Shown here piece by piece: positions 1 through 6,892 of a stretch of 52,563 nucleotides of DNA. Source of the stretch: Oscillospiraceae bacterium. Its GTDB lineage: Bacteria > Bacillota > Clostridia > Oscillospirales > CAG-272. Location: positions 1-52,563 of the forward strand of contig SVSM01000009.1 of NCBI GenBank assembly GCA_015064295.1. The letters are read 5' to 3'. Positions within the stretch are counted from its first letter, which is position 1; each line of letters starts with the position of its first letter. The translations under genes and the position numbers were made by a program. The notes under the pieces were generated by a model. It was not told the origin of the DNA. It saw only the letters and a program-made list of their open reading frames with translations, and searched no databases.

Positions 1-40
1 CATAGCGATGGCCTTTCCTTACAGTAATGTTGATGGGGGA
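1..40 (-). other. Ribosome site and first codon of the next operon gene
   Basis: On the minus strand, downstream of the oadB-like stop codon, an AAGGAAAGG ribosome site lies about 8 bases before an ATG at bases 3-1. This suggests that the decarboxylase operon continues beyond the window. Only one codon is visible, so the product cannot be named. Confidence 0.45.
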
Positions 41-1216
41 TCAGAAGCAGGACAGGAACCATCCTGCGGCGACGGCCGAGCCGATGACGCCGGCTACATT
101 GGGGCCCATGGCGTGCATGAGGAGGAAGTTGGAGGGATCCTCCTTCTGTCCTACCGTCTGGGCCACGCGGGCGGCCATGGGAACCGCCGAGACGCCGGCC
201 GAGCCGATCAGCGGGTTGATCTTGCCTCCCGTGAGCTTACACATCAGCTTACCAAAGAGCAGACCGCCGAGGGTCGAGAAGCAGAAGGCAGCCAGGCCAA
301 GGGCAATGATGAACAGGGTGGAAACGCTCAAGAACTGTTCGGCGTTGGCGGTAGCACCTACCGAGACGCCGAGGAAGATGGTGACGATGTTGATGAGCTC
401 GTTCTGTGCCGTCTTGGAGAGACGGTCCACCACACCGGTCACGTTAAAGAGGTTGCCCAGCATCAGGAAGCCCACAAGCGGTGCGGCCGAGGGGAGAATG
501 AGGCACACCACGGCGGTAACGATGATGGGAAAGAGGATCAGCTCGGTCTTGGAAACAGAGCGGAGAGATTTCATCTTGATGGTTCGTTCCTTCTTGGTGG
601 TGACCAGCTTCATCAGCGGCGGCTGAATGATGGGGATCAGCGCCATATAGGAATAGGCGGCTACGGCGATTGCCGGCAGAAGCGACGGCGCCAGCTCCTT
701 GGTAACCAGAATGGCGGTCGGGCCGTCGGCGCCGCCGATGATGCCGATGGCGGCGGCGGCCGCTGCCGAGAAGCCCAGCAGCATCGCTCCGCTAAAGGCA
801 ACGAAGACGCCGCCTTGGGCGGCCGCACCCAGCAGCAGGCTCTTGGGATTGGCGATCAGGGGAGTAAAGTCGGTCATAGCACCGATGCCCAAAAAGATCA
901 GCGACGGGTAGACGCCTAATTTAACACCCATGTAAAGAATGTCAAGAAGGCCGCCGTTTTTAATGATGTACCCATAGTTTACGTCGGTGCTCTGAAACCA
1001 CTCGGTGTGGATCAGCGCGGCGCCCGGCAGATTGGCAAGGAGCATACCGAAGGCGATGGGAAGCAGCAGCATCGGCTCGAACTTCTTCCAAATGGCAAGA
1101 TAGAACAGGATGCCGATGATGAGGTACATGGCCAGGTACTTGAGAGCTACGGCGCCGTCCTGAAAGCCCAAGGCAATGCCGGTGGTCTCCCAAAAGTTTC
1201 GTAACGTATCCAGCAT
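41..1216 (-). CDS. oadB: Na+-translocating decarboxylase, beta subunit (OadB/GcdB/MmdB family)
   Basis: This 391-residue integral membrane protein is the Na+-pumping subunit of the biotin-dependent decarboxylases for oxaloacetate, methylmalonyl-CoA or glutaconyl-CoA. It decarboxylates carboxybiotin and exports Na+. About nine hydrophobic segments are visible. The family hallmark GGADGPT, whose Asp is essential for Na+ transport, lies near residue 150. The C-terminal LLMHAMGPNVAGVIGSAVAAG stretch carries the conserved Asn and Ser of the second ion-binding region. Length is typical of the family (375-435). It is the last complete gene of a minus-strand operon after the carboxyltransferase, small membrane subunit and biotin carrier. 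The substrate cannot be decided from this subunit. Confidence 0.93.
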   Translation of the reverse strand: MLDTLRNFWETTGIALGFQDGAVALKYLAMYLIIGILFYLAIWKKFEPMLLLPIAFGMLLANLPGAALIHTEWFQSTDVNYGYIIKNGGLLDILYMGVKLGVYPSLIFLGIGAMTDFTPLIANPKSLLLGAAAQGGVFVAFSGAMLLGFSAAAAAAIGIIGGADGPTAILVTKELAPSLLPAIAVAAYSYMALIPIIQPPLMKLVTTKKERTIKMKSLRSVSKTELILFPIIVTAVVCLILPSAAPLVGFLMLGNLFNVTGVVDRLSKTAQNELINIVTIFLGVSVGATANAEQFLSVSTLFIIALGLAAFCFSTLGGLLFGKLMCKLTGGKINPLIGSAGVSAVPMAARVAQTVGQKEDPSNFLLMHAMGPNVAGVIGSAVAAGWFLSCF

Positions 1217-1238
1217 AAGGAGATATCCTTTCCGTCGA

Positions 1239-1607
1239 TCAACCGATGGTGATGAGGGTAGCGCCGGTGGCTACGGCCTGCCCGGCGGCAATCGAGACGG
1301 AGGTGACGGTGCCGTCGCAGGGAGCAAAGATCTCGTTTTCCATCTTCATGGCTTCCAGCAGGCAGACGAGGTCACCCTTTTTCACAGCCTGGCCGTTTTC
1401 GACGCCCACCTTCAGAATGGTGCCCTGCATGGGAGCGGTGACGGGCGTACCCTTGCCGGCGGCAGGCGCGGCCTTTTTGGGGGCTGCCTTGGGAGCGGCA
1501 GGGGCCTTGGGAGCTTCGACGGCAGGCGAGGAAGCGCCGGCGGCGATCTCCTCGACCTCGACCTCGTAGACGGTACCGTTTACGGTGACTTGATAATACT
1601 TAGACAT
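1239..1607 (-). CDS. Biotin carboxyl carrier protein of the decarboxylase complex
   Basis: This is a biotin carrier subunit of 122 residues that shuttles CO2 from the carboxyltransferase to the membrane pump. A short N-terminal beta region is followed by an Ala/Pro/Lys-rich flexible linker (about residues 24-55) and a C-terminal biotinyl domain. The biotinylation motif EAMKMEN carries the target lysine. The start at 1607 is preferred over the ATG two codons upstream because GGAAG lies about 8 bases before it. It sits between the OadG-like and OadB-like genes, the usual order for gcd/mmd operons. Confidence 0.93.
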   Translation of the reverse strand: MSKYYQVTVNGTVYEVEVEEIAAGASSPAVEAPKAPAAPKAAPKKAAPAAGKGTPVTAPMQGTILKVGVENGQAVKKGDLVCLLEAMKMENEIFAPCDGTVTSVSIAAGQAVATGATLITIG

Positions 1608-1609
1608 GA

Positions 1610-1996
1610 TCATAACTTCCTTTCGATATGAGATGCACAAGACGTCTTCCGGAAGGAAACCACGCGGAAGCTGCTTGCCGGTTTGTCGGTGTAGGCGGAG
1701 ATGGCGGCCATGATGGCGGCCACGATTTCTTCTTCGTTGGTTGCGGTAGCAGCGGGCTCGAACGCTTCCTCAGCGGCGGGAGCCGGTACGGCCTCCTGCT
1801 TGACCGGGGAGGCGGGGGCTTTTTTTCCTGCAAAGGCAAGATGGAAGAGCTCAAGAATTCCCCAGATCAGGGCCAGGACCACGAAGACCAGAAGATACCC
1901 GCCCAGGGCAGTGGTCAAAATGGTCTCCAGCTTTTCCGACCACGTCAGGGTATCGGCTACCTCCGAGGGGATCAGCTGAAAGGATAAGGTCATCAT
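1610..1996 (-). CDS. OadG-like small membrane subunit of the decarboxylase
   Basis: This 128-residue protein has one strong transmembrane helix (about residues 28-52), then an Ala/Pro-rich linker and a short C-terminal region with an [14 protein letters not shown] helix and an FRVVSFRKT tail. That is the layout of OadG/MmdD-type subunits, which hold the carboxyltransferase to the membrane beta subunit. An AAGGAGG site precedes two adjacent ATG codons (1996 and 1993), and either could be used. The last codons run to within 3 bases of the biotin-carrier start, so the genes are translationally linked. Confidence 0.85.
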   Translation of the reverse strand: MMTLSFQLIPSEVADTLTWSEKLETILTTALGGYLLVFVVLALIWGILELFHLAFAGKKAPASPVKQEAVPAPAAEEAFEPAATATNEEEIVAAIMAAISAYTDKPASSFRVVSFRKTSCASHIERKL

Positions 1997-2005
1997 AGCG
2001 CCTCC

Positions 2006-3364
2006 TTATCCGAGGATCTCGAAGCCGGCGGCCAGGCGCTGCTTCAGCTCATCAAAGGCGATGATGTCGTCGACGTCACCCGAACGGGCGGCGTGAAGAG
2101 GAGAGGCAACCGTCGTCTCCCACTCCTCACGAAGGGCGAGGCGGGCGGCCCGGGGGTCGGATGCAGCCTTAAGGCGCTCGTCCCAAACGAATTCCACCGC
2201 AGTCTCGGTGGGGAGCACGCTGATGACAGCGGAATCCAGCGCAAAGACCAGATCGGCGCCAAGCTGCTTGGAGCCGAGAAGGGTGAAGGCAGAGCCGTAG
2301 GCCTTGCCGACCACGGCGGTCACCTTGGCAGAGGGGCAAGCCAGGTAAGCGCTTACCAACCGTGCCAGATTTTCGGCGTAGCATCCGCATTCCTTGCCGC
2401 CCAGTCCCTCGGTGTTGACCAGCGTGAGGACCGGGATCCCAAAGCGTCCCAGCACGTCCACAAAGCGGGCAGCCTTACGGGCGGCCTTGGCGGTGAGCTT
2501 GCCTTGCTCGACGGCGGGCTGGTTGGCCACGGTGCCGACCACGCGGCCGTTCAATTCCAGGAAGGCGCAGACCATCTCGGGGGCAGCGTCGGCGGCCAGC
2601 TCCAGATAGCGGCCGTCGTCGGCCAAGGCAGTCAGCAGCTCCTTGACGTCTGCGCCGGAGGCAACCAGCGCTTCCACGTTCTCTACGGGCGTGTTGATGT
2701 CCTCACGGGCAAGGGAATAAACCGTGCCCTCGGTGCTGTTGGAGGGAAGGTAGTTCAGTAAGCGACGGGCCGCGGCGGTCAGCTCCTCGGCAGGAACGGT
2801 AAGGTCTGCCTTGGTGGCGGGACGATCGGCGTCGTCTGCATGGGGCAGGACGTAGCGCCTGGCGGCGTCCTTGTCGGCTACCGTAAAATCAAACAGCTCG
2901 GAAAGGACGGCGGAGGCGCCGCCGCAGGTTCCGGCGATCACCGCGATCTGCGGGATCACGTTCTTGGCCTGATTGACCTTTGCCATGACGGCGCCGTAGG
3001 CCGACAGGCAGTCGATGCCCTCCGAAAGCTTGGCACCGGCGCCGGAGAACAGTCCCACCACGGGGGCCTTGGCGCGGATGGCAGCGTCGTACAGAGCGCA
3101 GATCTTCTTGCCGTGGGCGGCGGTAAAGGCGGCGCGGCCATTGTCGTAATCCTGCACGAAGGCAAAGACGGGACGGCCGTCGACGGCTCCGCAGCCGGTG
3201 ACGACGCCCTCAAAGGCGCCGCCTTCGGCGGTATTCTTGACGTAAGTGCCGATCTCAAGGAAGGTTCCCTCGTCAAAAAGGCCGGCAAGAAAGCTTCTTG
3301 CGGAAGCGGCGGACGAGGCGATCTCCTCCCGCAGCGAGGCGGCAGACGTATCGCGGTTAACCAT
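2006..3364 (-). CDS. Carboxyltransferase subunit of a biotin-dependent acyl-CoA decarboxylase
   Basis: This 452-residue protein of the acyl-CoA carboxyltransferase (crotonase-fold) superfamily would move the carboxyl group from an acyl-CoA to biotin. Both halves are recognisable. The N-terminal half has an oxyanion-hole-like GTCGGASA, and the C-terminal half has KAYGSAFTLLGSKQLGADL and LPTETAVE, matching the KAYGGAY...LGAD...GPEGAV pattern of MmdA/PccB. It is shorter than MmdA (about 510) and GcdA (about 587), and the usual GPCAGGAVYSPA is strongly altered. GGAGG lies 7 bases before the ATG. It is the first gene of the operon. A methylmalonyl-CoA or glutaconyl-CoA substrate is inferred from its neighbours only. 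Confidence 0.85.
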   Translation of the reverse strand: MVNRDTSAASLREEIASSAASARSFLAGLFDEGTFLEIGTYVKNTAEGGAFEGVVTGCGAVDGRPVFAFVQDYDNGRAAFTAAHGKKICALYDAAIRAKAPVVGLFSGAGAKLSEGIDCLSAYGAVMAKVNQAKNVIPQIAVIAGTCGGASAVLSELFDFTVADKDAARRYVLPHADDADRPATKADLTVPAEELTAAARRLLNYLPSNSTEGTVYSLAREDINTPVENVEALVASGADVKELLTALADDGRYLELAADAAPEMVCAFLELNGRVVGTVANQPAVEQGKLTAKAARKAARFVDVLGRFGIPVLTLVNTEGLGGKECGCYAENLARLVSAYLACPSAKVTAVVGKAYGSAFTLLGSKQLGADLVFALDSAVISVLPTETAVEFVWDERLKAASDPRAARLALREEWETTVASPLHAARSGDVDDIIAFDELKQRLAAGFEILG

Positions 3365-3414
3365 GTAAATTCCTCCAATATGTCACAGTTTTAGAGTACT
3401 TCAAACATTTCCCC

Positions 3415-3443
3415 ATTATAAAATATATTGTATAACAAAGTTG
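3415..3443 (-). promoter_or_regulatory. Possible promoter of the decarboxylase operon
   Basis: A perfect TATAAT (minus strand, 3420-3415) lies about 50 bases upstream of the carboxyltransferase start in an AT-rich stretch. The -35 region 17 bases away reads CAACTT, a poor match. The -10 is convincing; the -35 is weak. Confidence 0.4.
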
Positions 3444-3533
3444 TGTCCATTCTATGAACAAGTGAAACTTTTCCTTCATTTTTCGCCCTTTTTTGCAGCG
3501 GAATTTGATTTGTAAAAAAATCGAAAAATCCTC

Positions 3534-3562
3534 TTGACAAACCGGGAAGGATGTGTTATAAT
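3534..3562 (+). promoter_or_regulatory. Consensus sigma-A promoter of tRNA-Leu
   Basis: TTGACA at 3534-3539 and TATAAT at 3557-3562 are separated by exactly 17 bases. Both boxes are perfect consensus, as expected for a strongly expressed stable RNA. The mature tRNA starts 33 bases after the -10 box. Confidence 0.93.
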
Positions 3563-3594
3563 ATCCCTCGCACCGAAACGTGCAAAGCCAATAC

Positions 3595-3681
3595 GCGGGC
3601 ATGGCGGAATTGGCAGACGCGCTAGATTCAGGTTCTAGTGAAAGCAATTTCATGAAGGTTCAAGTCCTTTTGCCCGCACCA
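3595..3681 (+). tRNA. tRNA-Leu (anticodon CAG)
   Basis: An 87-base cloverleaf with acceptor GCGGGCA pairing TGCCCGC, discriminator A and an encoded CCA end. The anticodon arm is CTAGA-TTCAGGT-TCTAG, giving anticodon CAG, which reads CUG. A long variable arm follows, as in class II tRNAs for leucine. The T loop is GTTCAAGTC. A consensus promoter precedes it and a terminator follows it, so it is a single-gene transcript. Decayed recombinase sequence starts shortly downstream, so this tRNA may once have served as an integration site. Confidence 0.97.
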
Positions 3682-3687
3682 CGAAAG

Positions 3688-3726
3688 AAACCCTAAATGT
3701 CTACCAGACATTTAGGGTTTCTTTTA
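3688..3726 (+). terminator. Intrinsic terminator of tRNA-Leu
   Basis: The inverted repeat AAACCCTAAATGTCT/AGACATTTAGGGTTT has a 3-base loop and is followed by CTTTT. It lies 6 bases after the CCA end. Confidence 0.92.
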
Positions 3727-3809
3727 TGCAAAAATTGTGGTACTTTATGCATTTCTTCGATAAAGAGCGCCAAAACGTACCAAAATCGAGCTAAAAACGT
3801 CAAAATTAC

Positions 3810-3850
3810 GCGCCGGAGCACCTTTTTCAAGGTGTTTCGGCGCTATTTTT
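3810..3850 (+). terminator. Terminator-like hairpin without an intact upstream gene
   Basis: GCGCCG and CGGCGC arms enclose a nested GCACCTT/AAGGTGT stem, followed by TATTTTT. No intact gene lies upstream on this strand, so it is probably left over from lost sequence between the tRNA and the recombinase remnant. Confidence 0.6.
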
Positions 3851-3887
3851 ATGCTTTTACACTCCGTTATGCCGGTCTTAGCTGCCT

Positions 3888-4101
3888 TTCGATCCGTGTT
3901 ATCTATGAACAGCAAGGCAACACGCTGGCCGTAGAATACTGGCTCAACCAGTTCCAAGACGAAACGGAGCGACAGGATGAAGCAGCAGCGGAACCGACAG
4001 TGATCAAAACGCTGGTAGAGAAGATGGTTATAAACAACGTCGAAAAAACGGTGGACATCCACTTCAAATGCGGAGTGGTGATCAGAGAAGTGTTGAACTA
4101 A
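3888..4101 (+). pseudogene. Remnant C-terminus of a serine site-specific recombinase
   Basis: The open frame ending at 4101 codes for a C-terminal segment resembling the tail of large serine recombinases. A polar, Glu-rich helix (ETERQDEAAAEPTV) is followed by LVEKMVINNVEKTVDIHFKCG. The pattern 'L-V-E-K-M-x-V-x-x-x-x-x-V-x-I-x-F-K-C-G' is familiar from the end of such proteins. No resolvase catalytic domain or zinc ribbon is present upstream. The region just before it is unlike coding sequence and contains a terminator hairpin. The boundary at 3888 is approximate. Together with the neighbouring tRNA it suggests a decayed integrated element. The identification rests on motif resemblance only. 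Confidence 0.45.
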
Positions 4102-4113
4102 ATGGAGGTCGTC

Positions 4114-4319
4114 ATGAAAATAATTAGAAACGCCATACGCTGCAATATCTGCGGCGACGAAATCGAATCAAGAACTCGTCACGAAATGGTATCATGCAGC
4201 TGCGGTGCCTGCTATGTGGACGGTGGGCATGATTACTTGCGACGCGCCAGCAAGGATAAGGGCTGCTTCACCGATATCTCGGTGGGGTGGAATTCGAAGA
4301 TTTCGACCAGGAAAAATGA
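4114..4319 (+). pseudogene. Small zinc-binding protein (DUF7695-like), frameshifted near its end
   Basis: The start at 4114 has GGAGG 5 bases upstream. The product begins MKIIRNAIRCNICGDEIES and continues with CSCGACYVDGGHDYLRR, matching a small family (about 65-70 residues) with two Cys pairs in a presumed zinc knuckle, often seen in mobile-element cargo. After the GTGGGG run at 4282-4287 the frame drifts into unrelated residues (WNSKIST). Shifting the frame there restores VEFEDFDQEK and a TGA at 4317-4319, directly before a terminator. One G has probably been lost from the G run, by mutation or by sequencing error. Function is unknown. Confidence 0.6.
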
Positions 4320-4323
4320 CAAA

Positions 4324-4363
4324 CACCCTCGGCAGCCAGAACGGTTGTCGAGGGTGCTTTTTT
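4324..4363 (+). terminator. Intrinsic terminator after the DUF7695-like gene
   Basis: CACCCTCG (4324-4331) and CGAGGGTG (4349-4356) are followed by CTTTTTT. It begins 5 bases after the reconstructed TGA, which supports that stop as the ancestral gene end. Confidence 0.85.
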
Positions 4364-4496
4364 CTATCTATTCAACGCTAAAATGCGATAGCATCGTATT
4401 TTAGCGTCAGAAAATAAGCTGCTGGTGTACAAATGTGCGCTCTTTGCTCTCCTGTGCATAGGGGCTTGTACATTTGGTCATTGTCTGGCAACGAAG

Positions 4497-4521
4497 AAAG
4501 CACCCAACAGGGTGCTTTTTT
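4497..4521 (+). terminator. Orphan intrinsic terminator
   Basis: AAAGCACCC-AACA-GGGTGCTTT is followed by TTT. No gene ends upstream of it on the plus strand. Confidence 0.75.
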
Positions 4522-4651
4522 GTTGCTGAATGACAGGGACTGGAAGGGCGGGTGTTTGCCACTGCTCCTGCCCGCAGGCAGGGCAAAGGGACTTGAAGCG
4601 CGTTTCGATGTGCAAAACCACACGTCACATATTGCATGTTTTTCCTTTTTC

Positions 4652-4680
4652 TTGCTTTTTCTTAAGATCTCTGCTATAAT
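4652..4680 (+). promoter_or_regulatory. Promoter and likely operator of the marR-ABC operon
   Basis: TTGCTT (4652-4657), 17 bases, TATAAT (4675-4680). Just downstream, AGTTGCATACGAAAC is followed by an inverted repeat GTTGC-AAGA-GCAAC (4697-4710) over the transcribed start. MarR proteins usually bind such repeats and repress their own operons, so this is the probable operator (inference). Confidence 0.75.
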
Positions 4681-4733
4681 AGTTGCATACGAAACGGTTG
4701 CAAGAGCAACGATTACAAAGCGAGAGGTACTCG

Positions 4734-5174
4734 ATGGCGAAATTTATGAAGATGCTCAACAACATCAGCCGCTCCCAGGCGATTTATCGCCAGAGCAGGA
4801 TCGCGGTCACCGATCTGCAAACGGGGCATTACGCCTTCGTTTTGGCGATCTGCCGCGGGCCGGGACGCTCCCAGGAGGAGCTGGCACGGGAGCTATGCTT
4901 AAATAAAAGCACCGTGGCGCGGAACCTGACCTGCCTTGAGGAAAACGGATACGTATGCAGGCGTCCTCATCCCCGGGACAAGCGGTTGGTGTCGGTCTAT
5001 CCGACTGAAAAGATGCTGGCCGTCTTTCCTCAGATCCGACAGGTATCGGGGGAATGGATGGCGCTTCTCTCCGAGGGGATCCCCGAGGAGGAGATGGCGG
5101 TGTTCGATTCGGTCTTAACCCGCATGCAGGCGCGGGCGGGAGAGCTGGCGGGGAGGCAAGAGGAAGAGACATGA
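4734..5174 (+). CDS. MarR-family transcriptional regulator
   Basis: This 146-residue winged-helix regulator shows the MarR order: an N-terminal dimerisation helix, a recognition region SQEELARELCLNKSTVARNL (about residues 45-65), and a wing with the signature Asp-Arg-type turn in RPHPRDKRLVSVYPTEKG-like sequence, then C-terminal helices. The start at 4734 has GAGAGG 6 bases upstream; an ATG further up lacks a ribosome site. Its stop overlaps the ATG of the first ABC gene (ATGA), so the three genes form one operon. It presumably represses the exporter and is released by a substrate or drug-like ligand. The ligand is unknown. Confidence 0.9.
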   Translation: MAKFMKMLNNISRSQAIYRQSRIAVTDLQTGHYAFVLAICRGPGRSQEELARELCLNKSTVARNLTCLEENGYVCRRPHPRDKRLVSVYPTEKMLAVFPQIRQVSGEWMALLSEGIPEEEMAVFDSVLTRMQARAGELAGRQEEET

Positions 5175-6892
5175 AGTGGGTCCTGACGTATTTACGGCCG
5201 CTTCGTTCCCGCATTGCCGTCGGAACGTCGGTCAAGATCATCGGCACGCTGACCGAGCTGATGATCCCCTTTTTGCTTTCGTACATTCTGGAGCACGTGA
5301 TCGTCCGCAACAAGGTGGGAGAGATCCTGCTGTTCGGCGGGCTGATGGCCGCCTGCGCCGTGATCGCCTGCATCGGCAACATCGTGGCCAACCGGATGGC
5401 CGCGAAGACCACCATGCTGTTCTCCGCCGAGATGCGGCGGAAGCTGTTTTTCAAAACCCTGAGCCTCTCGGCCGAAAGCACCGATCGCTTTACCGTCCCC
5501 TCCCTTGAGGCCAGGATCACCTCCGATACCTACAACGTGCAAAACTTTGTCGGCATGATGCAGCGCATGGGCATTCGCGCCCCGATCCTGCTGTTGGGCG
5601 GGACGGCCATTACCATGGTGATGGACAGTAAGCTGGCTCTCGTGATGCTGGCCACGCTGCCCCTGATCTTTGTGGTGGTGTACGGAGTTTCCCGCATGGG
5701 CGTACCGCTGTATGCGGGGGTCCAGCGGTCGGTTGACGGCATGGTCAGGGTGGTTCGGGAGGACGCCCAGGGCATTCGCGTCATCAAGGCCCTCTCCAAG
5801 GTGGACTACGAGAACCGTCGCTACGACAAGGCCAATCGGGCCCTGAAGCAAAACGAGACCAAGGCGGGCGTGATCATGGGGGTGGTCAATCCCATCATGA
5901 CGCTGCTGATGAACCTGGGGATCGTGGCGGTCATTGCCGTCAGTGCCTATTTCGTGGCCAACGGCAGCTCCTCCGCCACTACCGTCATCGCGTTCATGCA
6001 GTATTTTACGCTGATCTCCATGGCCATGATGTCGCTATCGCGTATGTTCGTCATGTATACCAAGTGCGCCGCTTCTGCCGGCCGTATCGCCCTTGTGATG
6101 GAAAAGGAGGACGAGCTTACGGTTTGTGAGGACGACGGAAAGGGCGATCCGTCTTACCACGTATCCTTCGAGCAGGTCAGCTTTTCCTATCTGGGAAAAA
6201 GAAAGGACCTGCGGGACATTTCCTTCTCCCTCAAAAAGGGAGAGACGCTGGGTATCATCGGCGCCACGGGAAGCGGAAAATCCACGATTTTGCGGCTATT
6301 GATGCGCTTCTACGACGCCGATTCCGGGAGGATCCGTATTCGCGGTAAGGACGTGCGCTCCTATACCAAGGACGAGCTGACCTCCCTGTTCGGCGTGGTC
6401 TTTCAGAACGACTTCCTGTATGCCGACACGATTGAGGAGAATATCCGCTTCGGGCGGGAGATTTCGACGGAGGATATAGCGGAGGCAGCCAAGGTGGCCC
6501 AGGCTCACGAATTTATCACCGCCTTTCCCGACGGCTACGCCCACGAGGTTACGGCGGGCGGCACCAACCTGTCGGGCGGGCAGCGGCAGCGCTTGCTCAT
6601 CTCCCGCGCCGTGGCGGGCCGTCCCGAGATCCTGATCCTCGACGATTCCTCCTCGGCGCTTGACTACCGGACCGACGCCAACCTGCGCCGAGCCCTTTCA
6701 GAATCGTTTCCCGACACGACGGTGATCACCGTGGCCCAGCGTGTCAGCTCGGTCAAAAGCTGCGACCTCATCCTGGTGGTGGAGGAGGGCGCCATCCTTG
6801 GCTGCGGCAAGCACGAGGAGCTGATGGCAAGCTGCCCCGAATACAAAGAGATCAGCGACTCGCAGATGGGAGGTGCTTTCCTTGACGGCTAA
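5171..6892 (+). CDS. ABC exporter half-transporter, subunit 1 (degenerate Walker B)
   Basis: This 573-residue half-transporter has an N-terminal six-helix membrane domain (residues 1-320) and a C-terminal ATPase domain. Walker A is GATGSGKST (about residue 364), the signature is canonical LSGGQRQR (about 466) and Walker B is ILILDDSSSALD (about 486). The base after Walker B is Asp rather than the catalytic Glu, as in the degenerate subunit of heterodimeric exporters such as BmrC/BmrD or TM287/288. The start is the ATG overlapping the marR stop. The second half-transporter follows with an 11-base overlap, so the two probably pair. Export of drugs, peptides or lipids is plausible; the substrate is unknown. 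Confidence 0.93.
   Translation: MKWVLTYLRPLRSRIAVGTSVKIIGTLTELMIPFLLSYILEHVIVRNKVGEILLFGGLMAACAVIACIGNIVANRMAAKTTMLFSAEMRRKLFFKTLSLSAESTDRFTVPSLEARITSDTYNVQNFVGMMQRMGIRAPILLLGGTAITMVMDSKLALVMLATLPLIFVVVYGVSRMGVPLYAGVQRSVDGMVRVVREDAQGIRVIKALSKVDYENRRYDKANRALKQNETKAGVIMGVVNPIMTLLMNLGIVAVIAVSAYFVANGSSSATTVIAFMQYFTLISMAMMSLSRMFVMYTKCAASAGRIALVMEKEDELTVCEDDGKGDPSYHVSFEQVSFSYLGKRKDLRDISFSLKKGETLGIIGATGSGKSTILRLLMRFYDADSGRIRIRGKDVRSYTKDELTSLFGVVFQNDFLYADTIEENIRFGREISTEDIAEAAKVAQAHEFITAFPDGYAHEVTAGGTNLSGGQRQRLLISRAVAGRPEILILDDSSSALDYRTDANLRRALSESFPDTTVITVAQRVSSVKSCDLILVVEEGAILGCGKHEELMASCPEYKEISDSQMGGAFLDG

Larger units (their letters stand above)
4320..4651. other. Gene-free stretch with orphan hairpins
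   Basis: No coding region is supported here. It holds a nearly perfect 14-base inverted repeat with outer arms CGCTAAAAT/ATTTTAGCG (4375-4405), a terminator at 4497-4521 with no gene upstream, and a CCTGCC-CGCA-GGCAGG hairpin at 4567-4582. Short open frames exist on both strands but none has a ribosome site or recognisable product. It reads as the decayed end of the element that begins at tRNA-Leu. Confidence 0.6.

Noticed and set aside
4378-4906. Short open frames on both strands before marR
   Set aside because: No ribosome sites or recognisable products; they cross an orphan terminator and the marR promoter.
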